Position numbers and translations under genes: made by a program | NCBI RefSeq assembly: GCF_028596025.1 | Contig: NZ_CP117167.1 | Location: forward strand, 5,890,001 to 5,954,000 | Direction: 5' to 3' | DNA: 64,000 nt | DNA from: Mucilaginibacter jinjuensis | GTDB lineage: Bacteria > Bacteroidota > Bacteroidia > Sphingobacteriales > Sphingobacteriaceae | Shown here: positions 1 through 7,962 of the stretch, in pieces | Layout of the letters: every line of letters starts with the position of its first letter | Position numbering within the stretch: the stretch's first letter is position 1 | Notes under the pieces: model-generated | The model's input: only the letters and a program-made list of their open reading frames with translations | What the model was told of the DNA's origin: nothing | The model's database searches: none

Positions 1-812
1 CCAACTGTAGTTTTACGGTCGTGCAGGCTTTTGTATAATTTCTCGGCTGTTGGGCGGGTATTTACAAACAGCACTATTTTGGTAAACAGGTCTTCATCCT
101 GCATAAACAGGTTGAGCAAGTTTACTTTGGTGCCGAAGTTGGGTACCAGGTATAACAGCTGCGGATGCGTATCAAACAGGGGCTCTCCTACTTCTTCAAC
201 CTCAACAATGGCGGGCTGTTTCATAAAAGGCGCAGTCATTTTGTTTAAACGATCATGGATTACCTCTGTAAAAACAAGATGCTGGCATTTAGGGATACTG
301 TTTGCCAGTTCAACCACCGGCAATTGCAGGCCCTGCTTAACAACAAGTTCGGCATCATCGATAATCAGTAGTTCTATCTTATTTACATCGAGCCCCAACT
401 TTAGGTAAATGGCACGTGCACGATCGGGTGTTGCCACTACAATATCGGCCCCTTCGGCCATGGCATCCATCTGGGCTTCTATACCCGGAGTTGCAAACAG
501 GGCGACTATCCTGAGCGATTTGTTTTTATTGATCTGATTGATCTGGGCAATAACCTCTTCAACCTTTTCTTTATCGGGCACCAAAATCAAAACTCTCGGT
601 ACGCCATCGGGCGTATAATTAAACTTATTGAGTGCAGCCAGTATATAGGTGGTGGTTTTTCCGCATCCTTCGGGGCCAACGCCAATTACATCCTGCCCGC
701 CCATAATGCGGGCCAGTGTTTTTTGTTGTATTTCTTTAGGAGCTACGAAACCTACTTCGTTTAATGATTGTATTAATCCTTTTTTCAGCTTCAATTTATC
801 TAACCACGCCAT
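1..812 (-). CDS. Divergent DEAD-box RNA helicase, 3' end outside window
   Basis: The N-terminal 270 residues of a superfamily-2 DEAD-box helicase-like protein; the gene runs off the left edge. Translating the minus strand from the ATG at 812 shows a Q-motif-like start (FVAPKEIQQKT), a Walker A/motif I GPEGCGKTT, a motif Ib TPDR, and the start of the second RecA domain with a motif IV-like VLFVNTR. Two motifs are off consensus: motif II reads IIDDAE instead of DEAD, and where motif III SAT is expected the sequence is FTEV. The ATPase/unwinding role is therefore uncertain, though the fold assignment is good. The next gene downstream lies outside the window. Confidence 0.8.
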   Translation of the reverse strand, partial: MAWLDKLKLKKGLIQSLNEVGFVAPKEIQQKTLARIMGGQDVIGVGPEGCGKTTTYILAALNKFNYTPDGVPRVLILVPDKEKVEEVIAQINQINKNKSLRIVALFATPGIEAQMDAMAEGADIVVATPDRARAIYLKLGLDVNKIELLIIDDAELVVKQGLQLPVVELANSIPKCQHLVFTEVIHDRLNKMTAPFMKQPAIVEVEEVGEPLFDTHPQLLYLVPNFGTKVNLLNLFMQDEDLFTKIVLFVNTRPTAEKLYKSLHDRKTTV

Positions 813-925
813 ATCTTGTATTTTAAAATCCCGGAGGGGCGACAAATTTACCCTTTTTAAGGCGCATTTTTAGCTTTTGACTGAAATTGGTTTAAAATAG
901 TGGCTTAATATCAAGAGGTTAGCCG

Positions 926-1666
926 TTAAGCAACCCCACCATTAACCCTAATTAGCAGTCCGTTTACCCAACCTGCATCTTCACTCACAAGATAAGCTAC
1001 AGCATCGGCAACCTCATCAACACTACCGAAACGTTCTAATGGTGATAGTTTTTCCATTTGTGCAATTTGTGCTGCCGTTTTACCCTCGAAAAACATTTCG
1101 GACTGAATTAATCCCGGCGCAATCATATTTACAGTGATTTGCCGGCCCCGTAATTCTTTCACAAATACTTTGGTAATAGCTTCAACCGCAGCTTTTGTAC
1201 CTACATATAGCCCCATACCTGGTGTTGATGTAGCGACAGCGGTGCTCGAAAAATTAACGATACGACCTCCCTGGCTTAATCTTTTCGCAGCGAGTTTTAA
1301 CCCGTTAACCGTGCCGCGAACGTTGATATTGAAGAGATAGTCGAACAAATCATCATCGCTATCAGCAATCGGGCTTAATTTAGACACACCTGCATTATTG
1401 ATGAGCACATCAACCGGGCCATAGGTCTTTTCGGCCATATCGAAGAGATTCTCAAATTGCTGAATTTTTGATACATCAGCTTGTACAGCAATGGCTATGC
1501 CTCCGGCTTGTTCAATTTGCGCTACAACCCGCTGTGCCTCGGCTTCGCTATTGGCATAATTAACAACTACCTGGTAGCCATTTGCTGCCAGTTTTATGGC
1601 GATAGCTTTGCCTATACCCCTTGATGCGCCGGTTACAATGGCGGTTTTTACTGTCGAATTTTTCAT
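926..1666 (-). CDS. SDR-family NAD(P)-dependent oxidoreductase
   Basis: A 246-residue classical short-chain dehydrogenase/reductase. It has the Rossmann glycine motif TGASRGIGKA near residue 12, NNAG near residue 91, and the catalytic Ser, Tyr and Lys in NFSSTA and LYVGTKA (Y and K four apart). The C-terminal RVNGG is typical of SDRs annotated as 3-oxoacyl reductases or glucose/ribitol dehydrogenases; the substrate cannot be read from sequence. It is last in a co-directional set with an AraC-type HTH protein and a methyltransferase (spacing 54 bp from the HTH gene), so it may be the target of that regulator (inference). Confidence 0.9.
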   Translation of the reverse strand: MKNSTVKTAIVTGASRGIGKAIAIKLAANGYQVVVNYANSEAEAQRVVAQIEQAGGIAIAVQADVSKIQQFENLFDMAEKTYGPVDVLINNAGVSKLSPIADSDDDLFDYLFNINVRGTVNGLKLAAKRLSQGGRIVNFSSTAVATSTPGMGLYVGTKAAVEAITKVFVKELRGRQITVNMIAPGLIQSEMFFEGKTAAQIAQMEKLSPLERFGSVDEVADAVAYLVSEDAGWVNGLLIRVNGGVA

Positions 1667-1720
1667 TAACTAACTTTTTTACAAAGCTCGGCACCAGTAA
1701 TTCTTTAAAATGGTGATGAT

Positions 1721-2089
1721 TTAAGTATTTGCAGTCCTGTACTGCTTAGGCGTAACGCCAACAAAACGTTTAAATACTTTGCTAAAGTTTGACGGATCGT
1801 AAGTCATCAAAAAAGCAATATCCCTGATCGATTGATCTGTAGTAGTCAACAACTGCTTTGCCACTTCCATAATTTTTTCCTGATAGAAGTGGCAGGGCGA
1901 TTTACCTGTATATTGTTTAATGGTATTGCTCACATGAGTAGGGTGTATATGCAGCAAATCGGCAAAGGTTTCTATCTCATACATTTCGATTGCCTTACCC
2001 GTAACAATATCCTGCAGGTGTTTATCCACTTCGTACAAAAAATCACGGGTGATTTCTTCGGGACGGGTATGTTGCAGAACAGGTGCCAT
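1721..2089 (-). CDS. AraC-type HTH-only transcription regulator
   Basis: A 122-residue protein that is essentially only an AraC/XylS DNA-binding domain: two HTH units, the first around FADLLHIHPTHVSNTIKQYTG and the second ending in the family signature DPSNFSKVFKRFVGVTPKQYR. There is no N-terminal cupin or ligand domain, so it either binds DNA constitutively or takes its signal from a partner. The start ATG lies 2 bp from the stop of the upstream methyltransferase gene, and the SDR gene follows, which suggests one transcript. Regulated targets are unknown. Confidence 0.85.
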   Translation of the reverse strand: MAPVLQHTRPEEITRDFLYEVDKHLQDIVTGKAIEMYEIETFADLLHIHPTHVSNTIKQYTGKSPCHFYQEKIMEVAKQLLTTTDQSIRDIAFLMTYDPSNFSKVFKRFVGVTPKQYRTANT

Positions 2090-2091
2090 TA

Positions 2092-2778
2092 TTAATTAAC
2101 CGTCAGCCTCGCCAAATACTGTCCGTGCTCATCTTCAATTAACACCTCCATGGTAAAACCCATTTCTTCGGCAATAGCCTGCATGGTGTGCTCGTCTATA
2201 TAAAGCCAATTAAACCAATCTGTTTTTTGTTGATTGTATTCGTATTGATAAGTTATTTCGCCATAGTAACCTTCTGCGGGCAGGTTGCCTTCATATAAAT
2301 AGGTAATGTCGGACGAATCGAATAGCAGCTGGGCATCTTCGTTCATCAGGGTTTTAAGGTGTGCAAGTAAGCGTTTCAGACCTTCGATGTTCCCAGCCAG
2401 GCCGATACCATTCATCAACAATAACAACGTGTCGTATTTACCCTGGTTATAGGTATAAATATCTGCTACGAGGGCTTGTTTTACGCCGCGGGTCTTCATT
2501 ACTTCTACCGAAAGCGGTGAAATATCTATCGCAGTTACATCAATATCTTCTTCCTGCAGCAACAAGGCGTGGCTCCCGGCACCGCCGCCAATATCGAGCA
2601 CCTTGCCGCGGCATTGCTCAACGGCAAGCCATTCTAAATCGGGCATGTCATCTTCTTCCCTAAAATAGATAGCAATGGGCATTTCCTCTTTGGGGCCGTA
2701 TTGGTTGTGGATCCAAAGTTTATGTTTAGCTTTTTGATGATGGTAGCCGTGCAGTGCCTGGCCTAAAATGTCGCTCAT
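2092..2778 (-). CDS. Class I SAM-dependent methyltransferase
   Basis: A 228-residue methyltransferase with the SAM-binding motif I VLDIGGGAGSHALLL near residue 73 and the motif II acidic residue in VTAIDIS. The N-terminal segment (HKLWIHNQYGPKEEMP) precedes the Rossmann core. The frame is open to an ATG at 2805, but the ATG at 2778 (MSDILGQ) is preferred because a Bacteroidota -7 element (TACCTTTG, minus strand, 2784-2791) sits only 5 bp before it and the longer N-terminus would span the promoter. The substrate is unknown. It is first in the cluster with the HTH regulator and SDR. Confidence 0.85.
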   Translation of the reverse strand: MSDILGQALHGYHHQKAKHKLWIHNQYGPKEEMPIAIYFREEDDMPDLEWLAVEQCRGKVLDIGGGAGSHALLLQEEDIDVTAIDISPLSVEVMKTRGVKQALVADIYTYNQGKYDTLLLLMNGIGLAGNIEGLKRLLAHLKTLMNEDAQLLFDSSDITYLYEGNLPAEGYYGEITYQYEYNQQKTDWFNWLYIDEHTMQAIAEEMGFTMEVLIEDEHGQYLARLTVN

Positions 2779-2783
2779 TAATA

Positions 2784-2791
2784 CAAAGGTA
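2784..2791 (-). promoter_or_regulatory. Predicted -7 promoter element of the methyltransferase cluster
   Basis: The minus strand reads TACCTTTG, a match to the Bacteroidota -7 consensus TAnnTTTG, five bases before the ATG at 2778. No clear -33 TTTG is seen at the expected distance. The transcript would have almost no leader. Confidence 0.4.
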
Positions 2792-2813
2792 TAAGCATAG
2801 GGCATTCAATTTT

Positions 2814-2821
2814 TATATTTG
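2814..2821 (+). promoter_or_regulatory. Predicted -7 promoter element of the DUF92 gene
   Basis: TATATTTG matches the Bacteroidota -7 consensus TAnnTTTG and lies 15 bp before the ATG at 2837. It is divergent from, and about 22 bp away from, the element of the methyltransferase gene. No convincing -33 box is seen. Confidence 0.4.
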
Positions 2822-2836
2822 GATATAATTTAAAAT

Positions 2837-3550
2837 ATGCCCATTCAAAATTACGCCGTGTATACTTTTCTGATAGCTGGAATGCTATTGAGCATATATT
2901 TTAAAAAGCTCACCATACCAGCAGCCATAACCGGTGGAATAACCGGTCTGCTTATTTACCAGGGCGCAGGATTAACCGGCATAGCCATGCTTACACTATT
3001 CTTTATATTAGGATCGGGCGCTACCGGCTGGCAAATACGCAGCAAACAACAAATTGGCGCTGCCGAGAAAGACAAAGGCCGCAGAACCGCCGGACAGGTT
3101 ATTGCCAACGGAGGTGTAGCTGCACTCATTGGCGCTATTATCTGGCGTATGCCAGAAGCTGCAGTCAGCCACCGCATTATGATGGCCGGCAGTTTAGCCG
3201 CCGCAACTGCAGATACTTTGGCTTCTGAGTTGGGTACTGTTTACGGCAAACGGTTTTACAACATTATTACTTTTAAGAAAGACCAGCGCGGGCTGGACGG
3301 CGTTGTAAGTTTGGAAGGCACCTTAATAGGTATTATTGGTGCAGCACTAATTGCCTTAGTTTATTCTATCGGCTTTGGGTGGGGTATTAGTTTTTTGTGG
3401 ATTATGATTGGCGGCGCCATTGGCAACCTGGCCGATTCTGTTTTAGGTGCAACGTTGGAACGCAAAAATTTGATAGGTAATAATGTAGTTAATTTTTTAA
3501 ATACCTTGATTGGTGCTGTGGTGTGTTTATTGTTGTGGAAGATGATGTAA
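2837..3550 (+). CDS. DUF92 family integral membrane protein
   Basis: A 237-residue, very hydrophobic protein with about six membrane segments and the conserved glycine-rich and charged residues of the DUF92/TIGR00297 family (for example AATADTLASELGTVYGKR, the loop DQRGLDGVVSLEGTLIG, and GNLADSVLGATLER). The plant member VTE6 acts as a phytyl-phosphate kinase, so an isoprenoid-phosphate role is possible, but this is inferred from the family only. It is monocistronic, divergent from the methyltransferase cluster, and followed by a palindromic repeat. Confidence 0.85.
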   Translation: MPIQNYAVYTFLIAGMLLSIYFKKLTIPAAITGGITGLLIYQGAGLTGIAMLTLFFILGSGATGWQIRSKQQIGAAEKDKGRRTAGQVIANGGVAALIGAIIWRMPEAAVSHRIMMAGSLAAATADTLASELGTVYGKRFYNIITFKKDQRGLDGVVSLEGTLIGIIGAALIALVYSIGFGWGISFLWIMIGGAIGNLADSVLGATLERKNLIGNNVVNFLNTLIGAVVCLLLWKMM

Positions 3551-3573
3551 CAGAATTTGTAATCATTCAAGAT

Positions 3574-3680
3574 TTTTACCCCTTATGAAAGTTATTGCTA
3601 AAGCACTGCCTCTGCTTTCCCCTAAATTAGGGGAATACTACTGTTCCTGCAATTTGCAGCAATGTTAATAAGGGGTAAAA
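3574..3680. repeat. ~107-bp palindromic intergenic element, copy 1
   Basis: Lies between the DUF92 gene and dinB. It has perfect 13-bp terminal inverted repeats (ends TTTTACCCCTTAT / ATAAGGGGTAAAA) and a central palindrome TTCCCCTAAATTAGGGGAA at 3617-3635. Its reverse complement aligns along its whole length with the element at 18094-18195. It has no coding potential; the form is like a MITE or REP-type element. Confidence 0.7.
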
Positions 3681-3718
3681 CGTAAGCAGAGAGAAAAAAA
3701 CTGAGTTTATAACAATTA

Positions 3719-4816
3719 ATGACCGAGCAACCCGAACATACCACCCACCGCAAAATCATCCACATTGATATGGATGCATTTTATGCTTCGGTTGAGCAAC
3801 GGGATAATCCTGAATTGCGCGGCAAGGCTTTGGTTGTTGGCGGTTCGCCGGATGGGCGGGGTGTTGTGGCTACTGCCAGTTACGAGGCGCGGAAGTATGG
3901 GATCCACTCTGCCATGTCGGCGAGAGTGGCTAAGAAACTTTGTCCCCACGCCATATTTGTAAGGCCGAGGTTTGCAGAGTATAAAGAAGTATCACGCCAC
4001 ATCCGCGAAATATTTTCGAGGTATACCGATCTGATTGAACCACTTTCATTGGATGAGGCTTATCTGGATGTTACGGAGGATAAACTAAACATTGGTTCGG
4101 CGATTGAAATTGCCCAGCAAATTAAACAGGCCATTAAAGATGAGTTAAACCTTACCGCATCGGCAGGGGTATCTATCAATAAGTTTGTGGCCAAAATTGC
4201 CTCGGATATTAATAAGCCTGATGGGCTGAAGTTTATCGGCCCCTCCTCTATCGAAAGTTTTATGGAGAAACTGCCGGTAGAGAAATTTCATGGCGTTGGT
4301 AAAGTAACCGCGCAAAAAATGAAAGGCATGAACCTGCACACGGGTTTTGACCTGAAACAATTAAGCGAGGCTGAGATGACACGCCACTTTGGCAAAGCCG
4401 GACGATTCTATTATCAAATAGTGCGTGGTATTGATAACCGCCCTGTGCAACCACACCGCGAAACCAAATCGATGGGTGCCGAAGATACCTTTGCTTATGA
4501 CCTTGCCGACATTGATGAAATGCACGCCGAACTGGATAAACTGGCTATTAAAGTAGTCGAGCGCCTGCAGCGCTATGAATTGAAAGGCCGAACCATTACG
4601 CTCAAAATTAAATACAGCGATTTTAAACAGATCACCCGCAACCAATCATTCACTACCCCAATTGCTGACCTGGAAACGATTGTGCAAACTGTCAAACAAC
4701 TGCTGGCACAGACAGATCAAGATAAGAAGATCCGCCTGTTGGGGATTTCCTTATCTAACTTTAATGAGGTATCGCCTGCATTTAAGGAGAATAACGGGCA
4801 GTTAAGGTTGTTTTAA
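3719..4816 (+). CDS. dinB: DNA polymerase IV (Y-family translesion polymerase)
   Basis: A 365-residue Y-family polymerase of normal length. The N-terminal catalytic motif HIDMDAFYASVEQ carries the first metal-binding aspartates, SLDEAYLDV carries the second acidic pair, and SAGVSINKFVAKIAS follows. The little-finger domain occupies the C-terminal third. The protein ends GQLRLF, a beta-clamp-binding motif of the QLxLF kind. It copies past damaged bases with low fidelity. A base-excision-type glycosylase gene follows on the same strand. No SOS-type operator was recognised upstream. Confidence 0.95.
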   Translation: MTEQPEHTTHRKIIHIDMDAFYASVEQRDNPELRGKALVVGGSPDGRGVVATASYEARKYGIHSAMSARVAKKLCPHAIFVRPRFAEYKEVSRHIREIFSRYTDLIEPLSLDEAYLDVTEDKLNIGSAIEIAQQIKQAIKDELNLTASAGVSINKFVAKIASDINKPDGLKFIGPSSIESFMEKLPVEKFHGVGKVTAQKMKGMNLHTGFDLKQLSEAEMTRHFGKAGRFYYQIVRGIDNRPVQPHRETKSMGAEDTFAYDLADIDEMHAELDKLAIKVVERLQRYELKGRTITLKIKYSDFKQITRNQSFTTPIADLETIVQTVKQLLAQTDQDKKIRLLGISLSNFNEVSPAFKENNGQLRLF

Positions 4817-4902
4817 TTTGTCGATTTGTTGATTCGGCAATTTGATAATGACATTCAAACACCGTTAAATCCAGGCAACCGACAACTGAAAACCGACAAC
4901 CC
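4814..4902. repeat. Word-type imperfect inverted repeat after dinB
   Basis: The left part is rich in TTGTCGATTTGTTGATTCGG-like words and the right part in CAACCGACAACTGAAAACC-like words, which are roughly complementary. This is the weakest member of the class of spacer repeats built from 7-8-bp words. Confidence 0.45.
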
Positions 4903-4955
4903 TCCTTTATAATATATCTTTCGTAATTTGCGCCTTTCAGTAAATCAGAGAAATT

Positions 4956-5507
4956 ATGCCGGTTATATTACACAAGTTCAGGGATCACAAGGTTAGTGCA
5001 GATACAGAGATTTTGATCCTGGGTACATTTAGTCCGGATACTGATGATAAGACGGATTTCTTTCATGGCCGTCCCCGCAACTTCTTGTGGCATTTACTGC
5101 CCATTTGCTGGAAACTCGATTCGCTTAAAGATGCGCCGCTTGCCGACAAGCAAGCTTTTATGGCTGAGCACAAAATAGACTTTGCCGATATTATACATTC
5201 ATTAGAAATCCCCGAAGGTGAAGATGGCAATGTAGACGATGCTTTTGAAGACACTCACGTACACGAGTGGAAAGATATTATTACCCTCATTGATACCCTG
5301 CCCAAATTAAAAGCAGTTTACTTTACCCGCAAAACCTTTAACGGCATTGCCAACATGCGCGGCCAGGTTGTTACCATTGCCAAACATTGCCATGCCAAAG
5401 ATATCAGGATGTGTAAACTTGAAACTCCTGCCAAATTTTTCAGCGAAGAGAAACAACAGCAATGGATTGATACCATTGTATTGCAGAAAACTTGCTTAAG
5501 ACCGTAA
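4956..5507 (+). CDS. Uracil-DNA glycosylase superfamily protein (hypoxanthine/uracil glycosylase-like)
   Basis: A 183-residue protein resembling the small UDG-superfamily enzymes annotated as DNA-deoxyinosine or mismatch glycosylases. ILILGTFSPD near residue 20 fits the motif-1 strand (usually GSxPG or GTFP), and RPRNFLWHLLP fits the conserved PRNxFW segment that follows. VYFTRKTFNG and the C-terminal LETPAKFFSEE may be the later motifs. Removal of damaged bases is the expected role, with moderate confidence because the active-site loop is not canonical. It follows dinB by 139 bp, giving a small DNA-repair neighbourhood. Confidence 0.65.
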   Translation: MPVILHKFRDHKVSADTEILILGTFSPDTDDKTDFFHGRPRNFLWHLLPICWKLDSLKDAPLADKQAFMAEHKIDFADIIHSLEIPEGEDGNVDDAFEDTHVHEWKDIITLIDTLPKLKAVYFTRKTFNGIANMRGQVVTIAKHCHAKDIRMCKLETPAKFFSEEKQQQWIDTIVLQKTCLRP

Positions 5508-5511
5508 GGTT

Positions 5512-5584
5512 AGTAGCAGTTTTTTAGTGGCAGTGGCAGTTGTTGAACAAAGGAAACTGCTACTGCCACTCGCCACTGCTACTA
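5512..5584. repeat. Word-type inverted repeat between convergent genes
   Basis: The left arm is built of AGTAGCAGT and AGTGGCAGTGGCAGT words, the right arm of ACTGCTACTGCCACT and ACTGCTACT. Arms can pair over most of their length, and the right arm overlaps the stop codon of the MG2/plug gene. It may serve as a bidirectional terminator. Confidence 0.6.
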
Positions 5585-7957
5585 TTTAGAGACTTCAAAA
5601 CTCACATACCCCATCCCGGCTTCACCATTGACAGTAATGCCCTGTATAACAGCGATATACTTACCCGGCTGATCTGAAGTATAGAACGATGCCTCATTTT
5701 TACCGTTGATACCTGTGCCGGCGGTAGGCAGCCAGTAAAGTACATTTCTAAAATCGGGCAGGTGGCTGTTGGTTTGGGCATCGGTATCGTATACCGGTGA
5801 GTAAAATTTGCGCTGCATTTGCATGCCTTCATAATCAAGTACTACGGCGCGCGGGTCAATTTCTACGCCGCCCATGTCACCTTTGTAGGTGGTAAAGCTA
5901 AAAATACCATCTAATGCAGTTGGGCCATAAAAGTAACGGGAACGTACATCTTCCAGTTTACGCACCTTCAGCGGGTCCATTGCTATTACTTTGTTGGTAT
6001 TAAAAATCGGGATGCCATCAACCAATACCATCGGGTCGCTGCCTAAGAAGCTGGTTTCTGCTAACGTTTTAATATGATATTGGTTCTTCGGCTTCACAAT
6101 ATTCACTTCTGATACATACTCGCGCAACACCTCTTCCATAGTGGTAAAGCGGGTAAAGTCATCGAGCATATAAGTTTTATAGGGCCTAAAGTAAAACGCG
6201 CTGGTATCAATAGCCGGGGCATAAAACTGCTTAATTTTAGCTGACGAATACAGATTTTGTACCTGCATAGCCACGCTGTAGTTTTCTAGCAATGGCTGTG
6301 TAGCAGTATTTAGTTGCAGGGCTGGATAAGTTGTGTTTGAGAATTGCTCCGAAAAAGGGCTGAGTATTTCGATATGGTAAGTACTATCTTTCTGCGTGTT
6401 GGTTTGCACAATAATTTCGCCCGGCCCGTACATATCGCGGGTATTAAACAAGAGGTGCCCTGTTGAATCACTTACGGCAGGATACATTTGCACCCGTTTG
6501 CCCGGAATACCGAGATAAGCAATTACCCCTACCGCCGGTGTGTTATCGGCAATATTTGTCATCCTGCCTACAATTATGTGCCCATTATACTCAGGCAAGA
6601 ATTTAAAAGATGGTGCAGTATTACTTAATACGTTATTCCAATCAAATTGCCGCCAACCCTGGGTGAGCATCAGGTTATCTAAGGCAGCATCAGTTTCGGC
6701 AGTCGCGTTAGCAAAATAATAAGAAGGCGATTCGATGTTTCCCCGTAACTCAGACGTTAGCCATAAATAGCTTTGAATATCTAACTGCTCCGGCTTCTGC
6801 AAAGAATCAATCCTGAAAACAGCCATCGATAAATCGGCCGTTACCGGCTTACCATCCTGTGTTTGGGAATTATAGGCAATGCTTACTTTTTTGCGGATAC
6901 CGTAGGATAGCTGATTGGCATTGGCTTTTACCGTTAACTTCTGCCTCGGCCTTGTAAAATATAAGCGTTCGCAAACCGGTTGCTTGTTACTATTAAATAT
7001 AGTGAAGTGGGTAATACCGGCATCCAGCTTACTTTTATCTATGGTAAATGTTGCTGATCCATTATTTAAATAAACATTCTCTGCCACTTTAACCGTCCGG
7101 GCAGCATGGGCGAATAAGTAAATCTGTCCCGTAGCATTAGTATTTACCTTAATAGTCAACTTGCCCGCACCATCATCGCTCAATTGCATGGCATAGCCTT
7201 CGTCTGCAACTGCTGGGAAATCTTTAACTATGTTCTTATTACCCGGTTTAATTACGGCACGATAGGTATCACCCTTAACCGGCGAAAGCATAAAACTACC
7301 CAGGCCGAATTTAGCAGGCTGAAAACGGGCCACGGTATCATTACGCTGATTAATTACTGCTCCTTTTAAATTTGCGCCTTTACCATTGCTACCTACTATC
7401 CTTATCGCTACTTTATTGGCCACGCCACTTAATAAATTCCCCCCTTCCGGGAAAAACTGAACATCATAATTAATAACCGGTGCTTCCGCGATTGATTGTT
7501 CGGGCGATTTTAGCGGGTTTATAATACTGATCTGCTTTTCAAAGTAATAATCAGGGCTATAATTTTTCATCCAGCTGGTATAAGCCCGCAGTTTGTAATT
7601 GCCATTTTCCAGGTTAACAGGTATGTATACCGATCCATTGCCGCTTGCATTGTTCAGCGCAATTTTGGCCTGCATTACCGGATTGTTGGCTTTATCCAAC
7701 ACATCAACATAAGCTGTTTTGCTAATTTTTAAGGGCTTGTTAGTTGCACCGTCTACATCGTACACTTTAACCCATAATATTTCGCCGGTTAGGTAAAAGC
7801 TTTTATCGGTATGCACAAACAACTTCTCGTGCAGGTTTTTTTGCTGATACTGGTTAAAACTGGTTTCAATAGTATTTACCTGCGCGCTTGCATTTAACAT
7901 ACCTGTTAAATTAAGGCATGCACAAACTACGGCGATATGAAGTATCCTGTTTCTCAT
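5582..7957 (-). CDS. Secreted MG2-domain protein with C-terminal TonB-plug-like domain
   Basis: A 791-residue exported protein of a Bacteroidota family with no fixed name. The start at 7957 (MRNRILHIAVV) gives a clean signal peptide ending near ASAQ; the frame is open nine codons further but would overlap the upstream gene. Residues ~30-130 look like an alpha-2-macroglobulin MG2 domain (EKLFVHTDKSFYLTGE, then YKLRAYTSWM). Middle beta-rich repeats follow, and the last ~200 residues contain a TonB-receptor plug-like segment (PMVLVDGIPIFN, then SRYFYGPTALDGIFSFTTYKG). No beta-barrel follows the plug. It is last in a tight operon, 5 bp after the DUF4249 lipoprotein, so it probably works with the TonB receptor at the outer membrane. 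Function unknown. Confidence 0.75.
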   Translation of the reverse strand: MRNRILHIAVVCACLNLTGMLNASAQVNTIETSFNQYQQKNLHEKLFVHTDKSFYLTGEILWVKVYDVDGATNKPLKISKTAYVDVLDKANNPVMQAKIALNNASGNGSVYIPVNLENGNYKLRAYTSWMKNYSPDYYFEKQISIINPLKSPEQSIAEAPVINYDVQFFPEGGNLLSGVANKVAIRIVGSNGKGANLKGAVINQRNDTVARFQPAKFGLGSFMLSPVKGDTYRAVIKPGNKNIVKDFPAVADEGYAMQLSDDGAGKLTIKVNTNATGQIYLFAHAARTVKVAENVYLNNGSATFTIDKSKLDAGITHFTIFNSNKQPVCERLYFTRPRQKLTVKANANQLSYGIRKKVSIAYNSQTQDGKPVTADLSMAVFRIDSLQKPEQLDIQSYLWLTSELRGNIESPSYYFANATAETDAALDNLMLTQGWRQFDWNNVLSNTAPSFKFLPEYNGHIIVGRMTNIADNTPAVGVIAYLGIPGKRVQMYPAVSDSTGHLLFNTRDMYGPGEIIVQTNTQKDSTYHIEILSPFSEQFSNTTYPALQLNTATQPLLENYSVAMQVQNLYSSAKIKQFYAPAIDTSAFYFRPYKTYMLDDFTRFTTMEEVLREYVSEVNIVKPKNQYHIKTLAETSFLGSDPMVLVDGIPIFNTNKVIAMDPLKVRKLEDVRSRYFYGPTALDGIFSFTTYKGDMGGVEIDPRAVVLDYEGMQMQRKFYSPVYDTDAQTNSHLPDFRNVLYWLPTAGTGINGKNEASFYTSDQPGKYIAVIQGITVNGEAGMGYVSFEVSK

Positions 7958-7962
7958 AGCTA

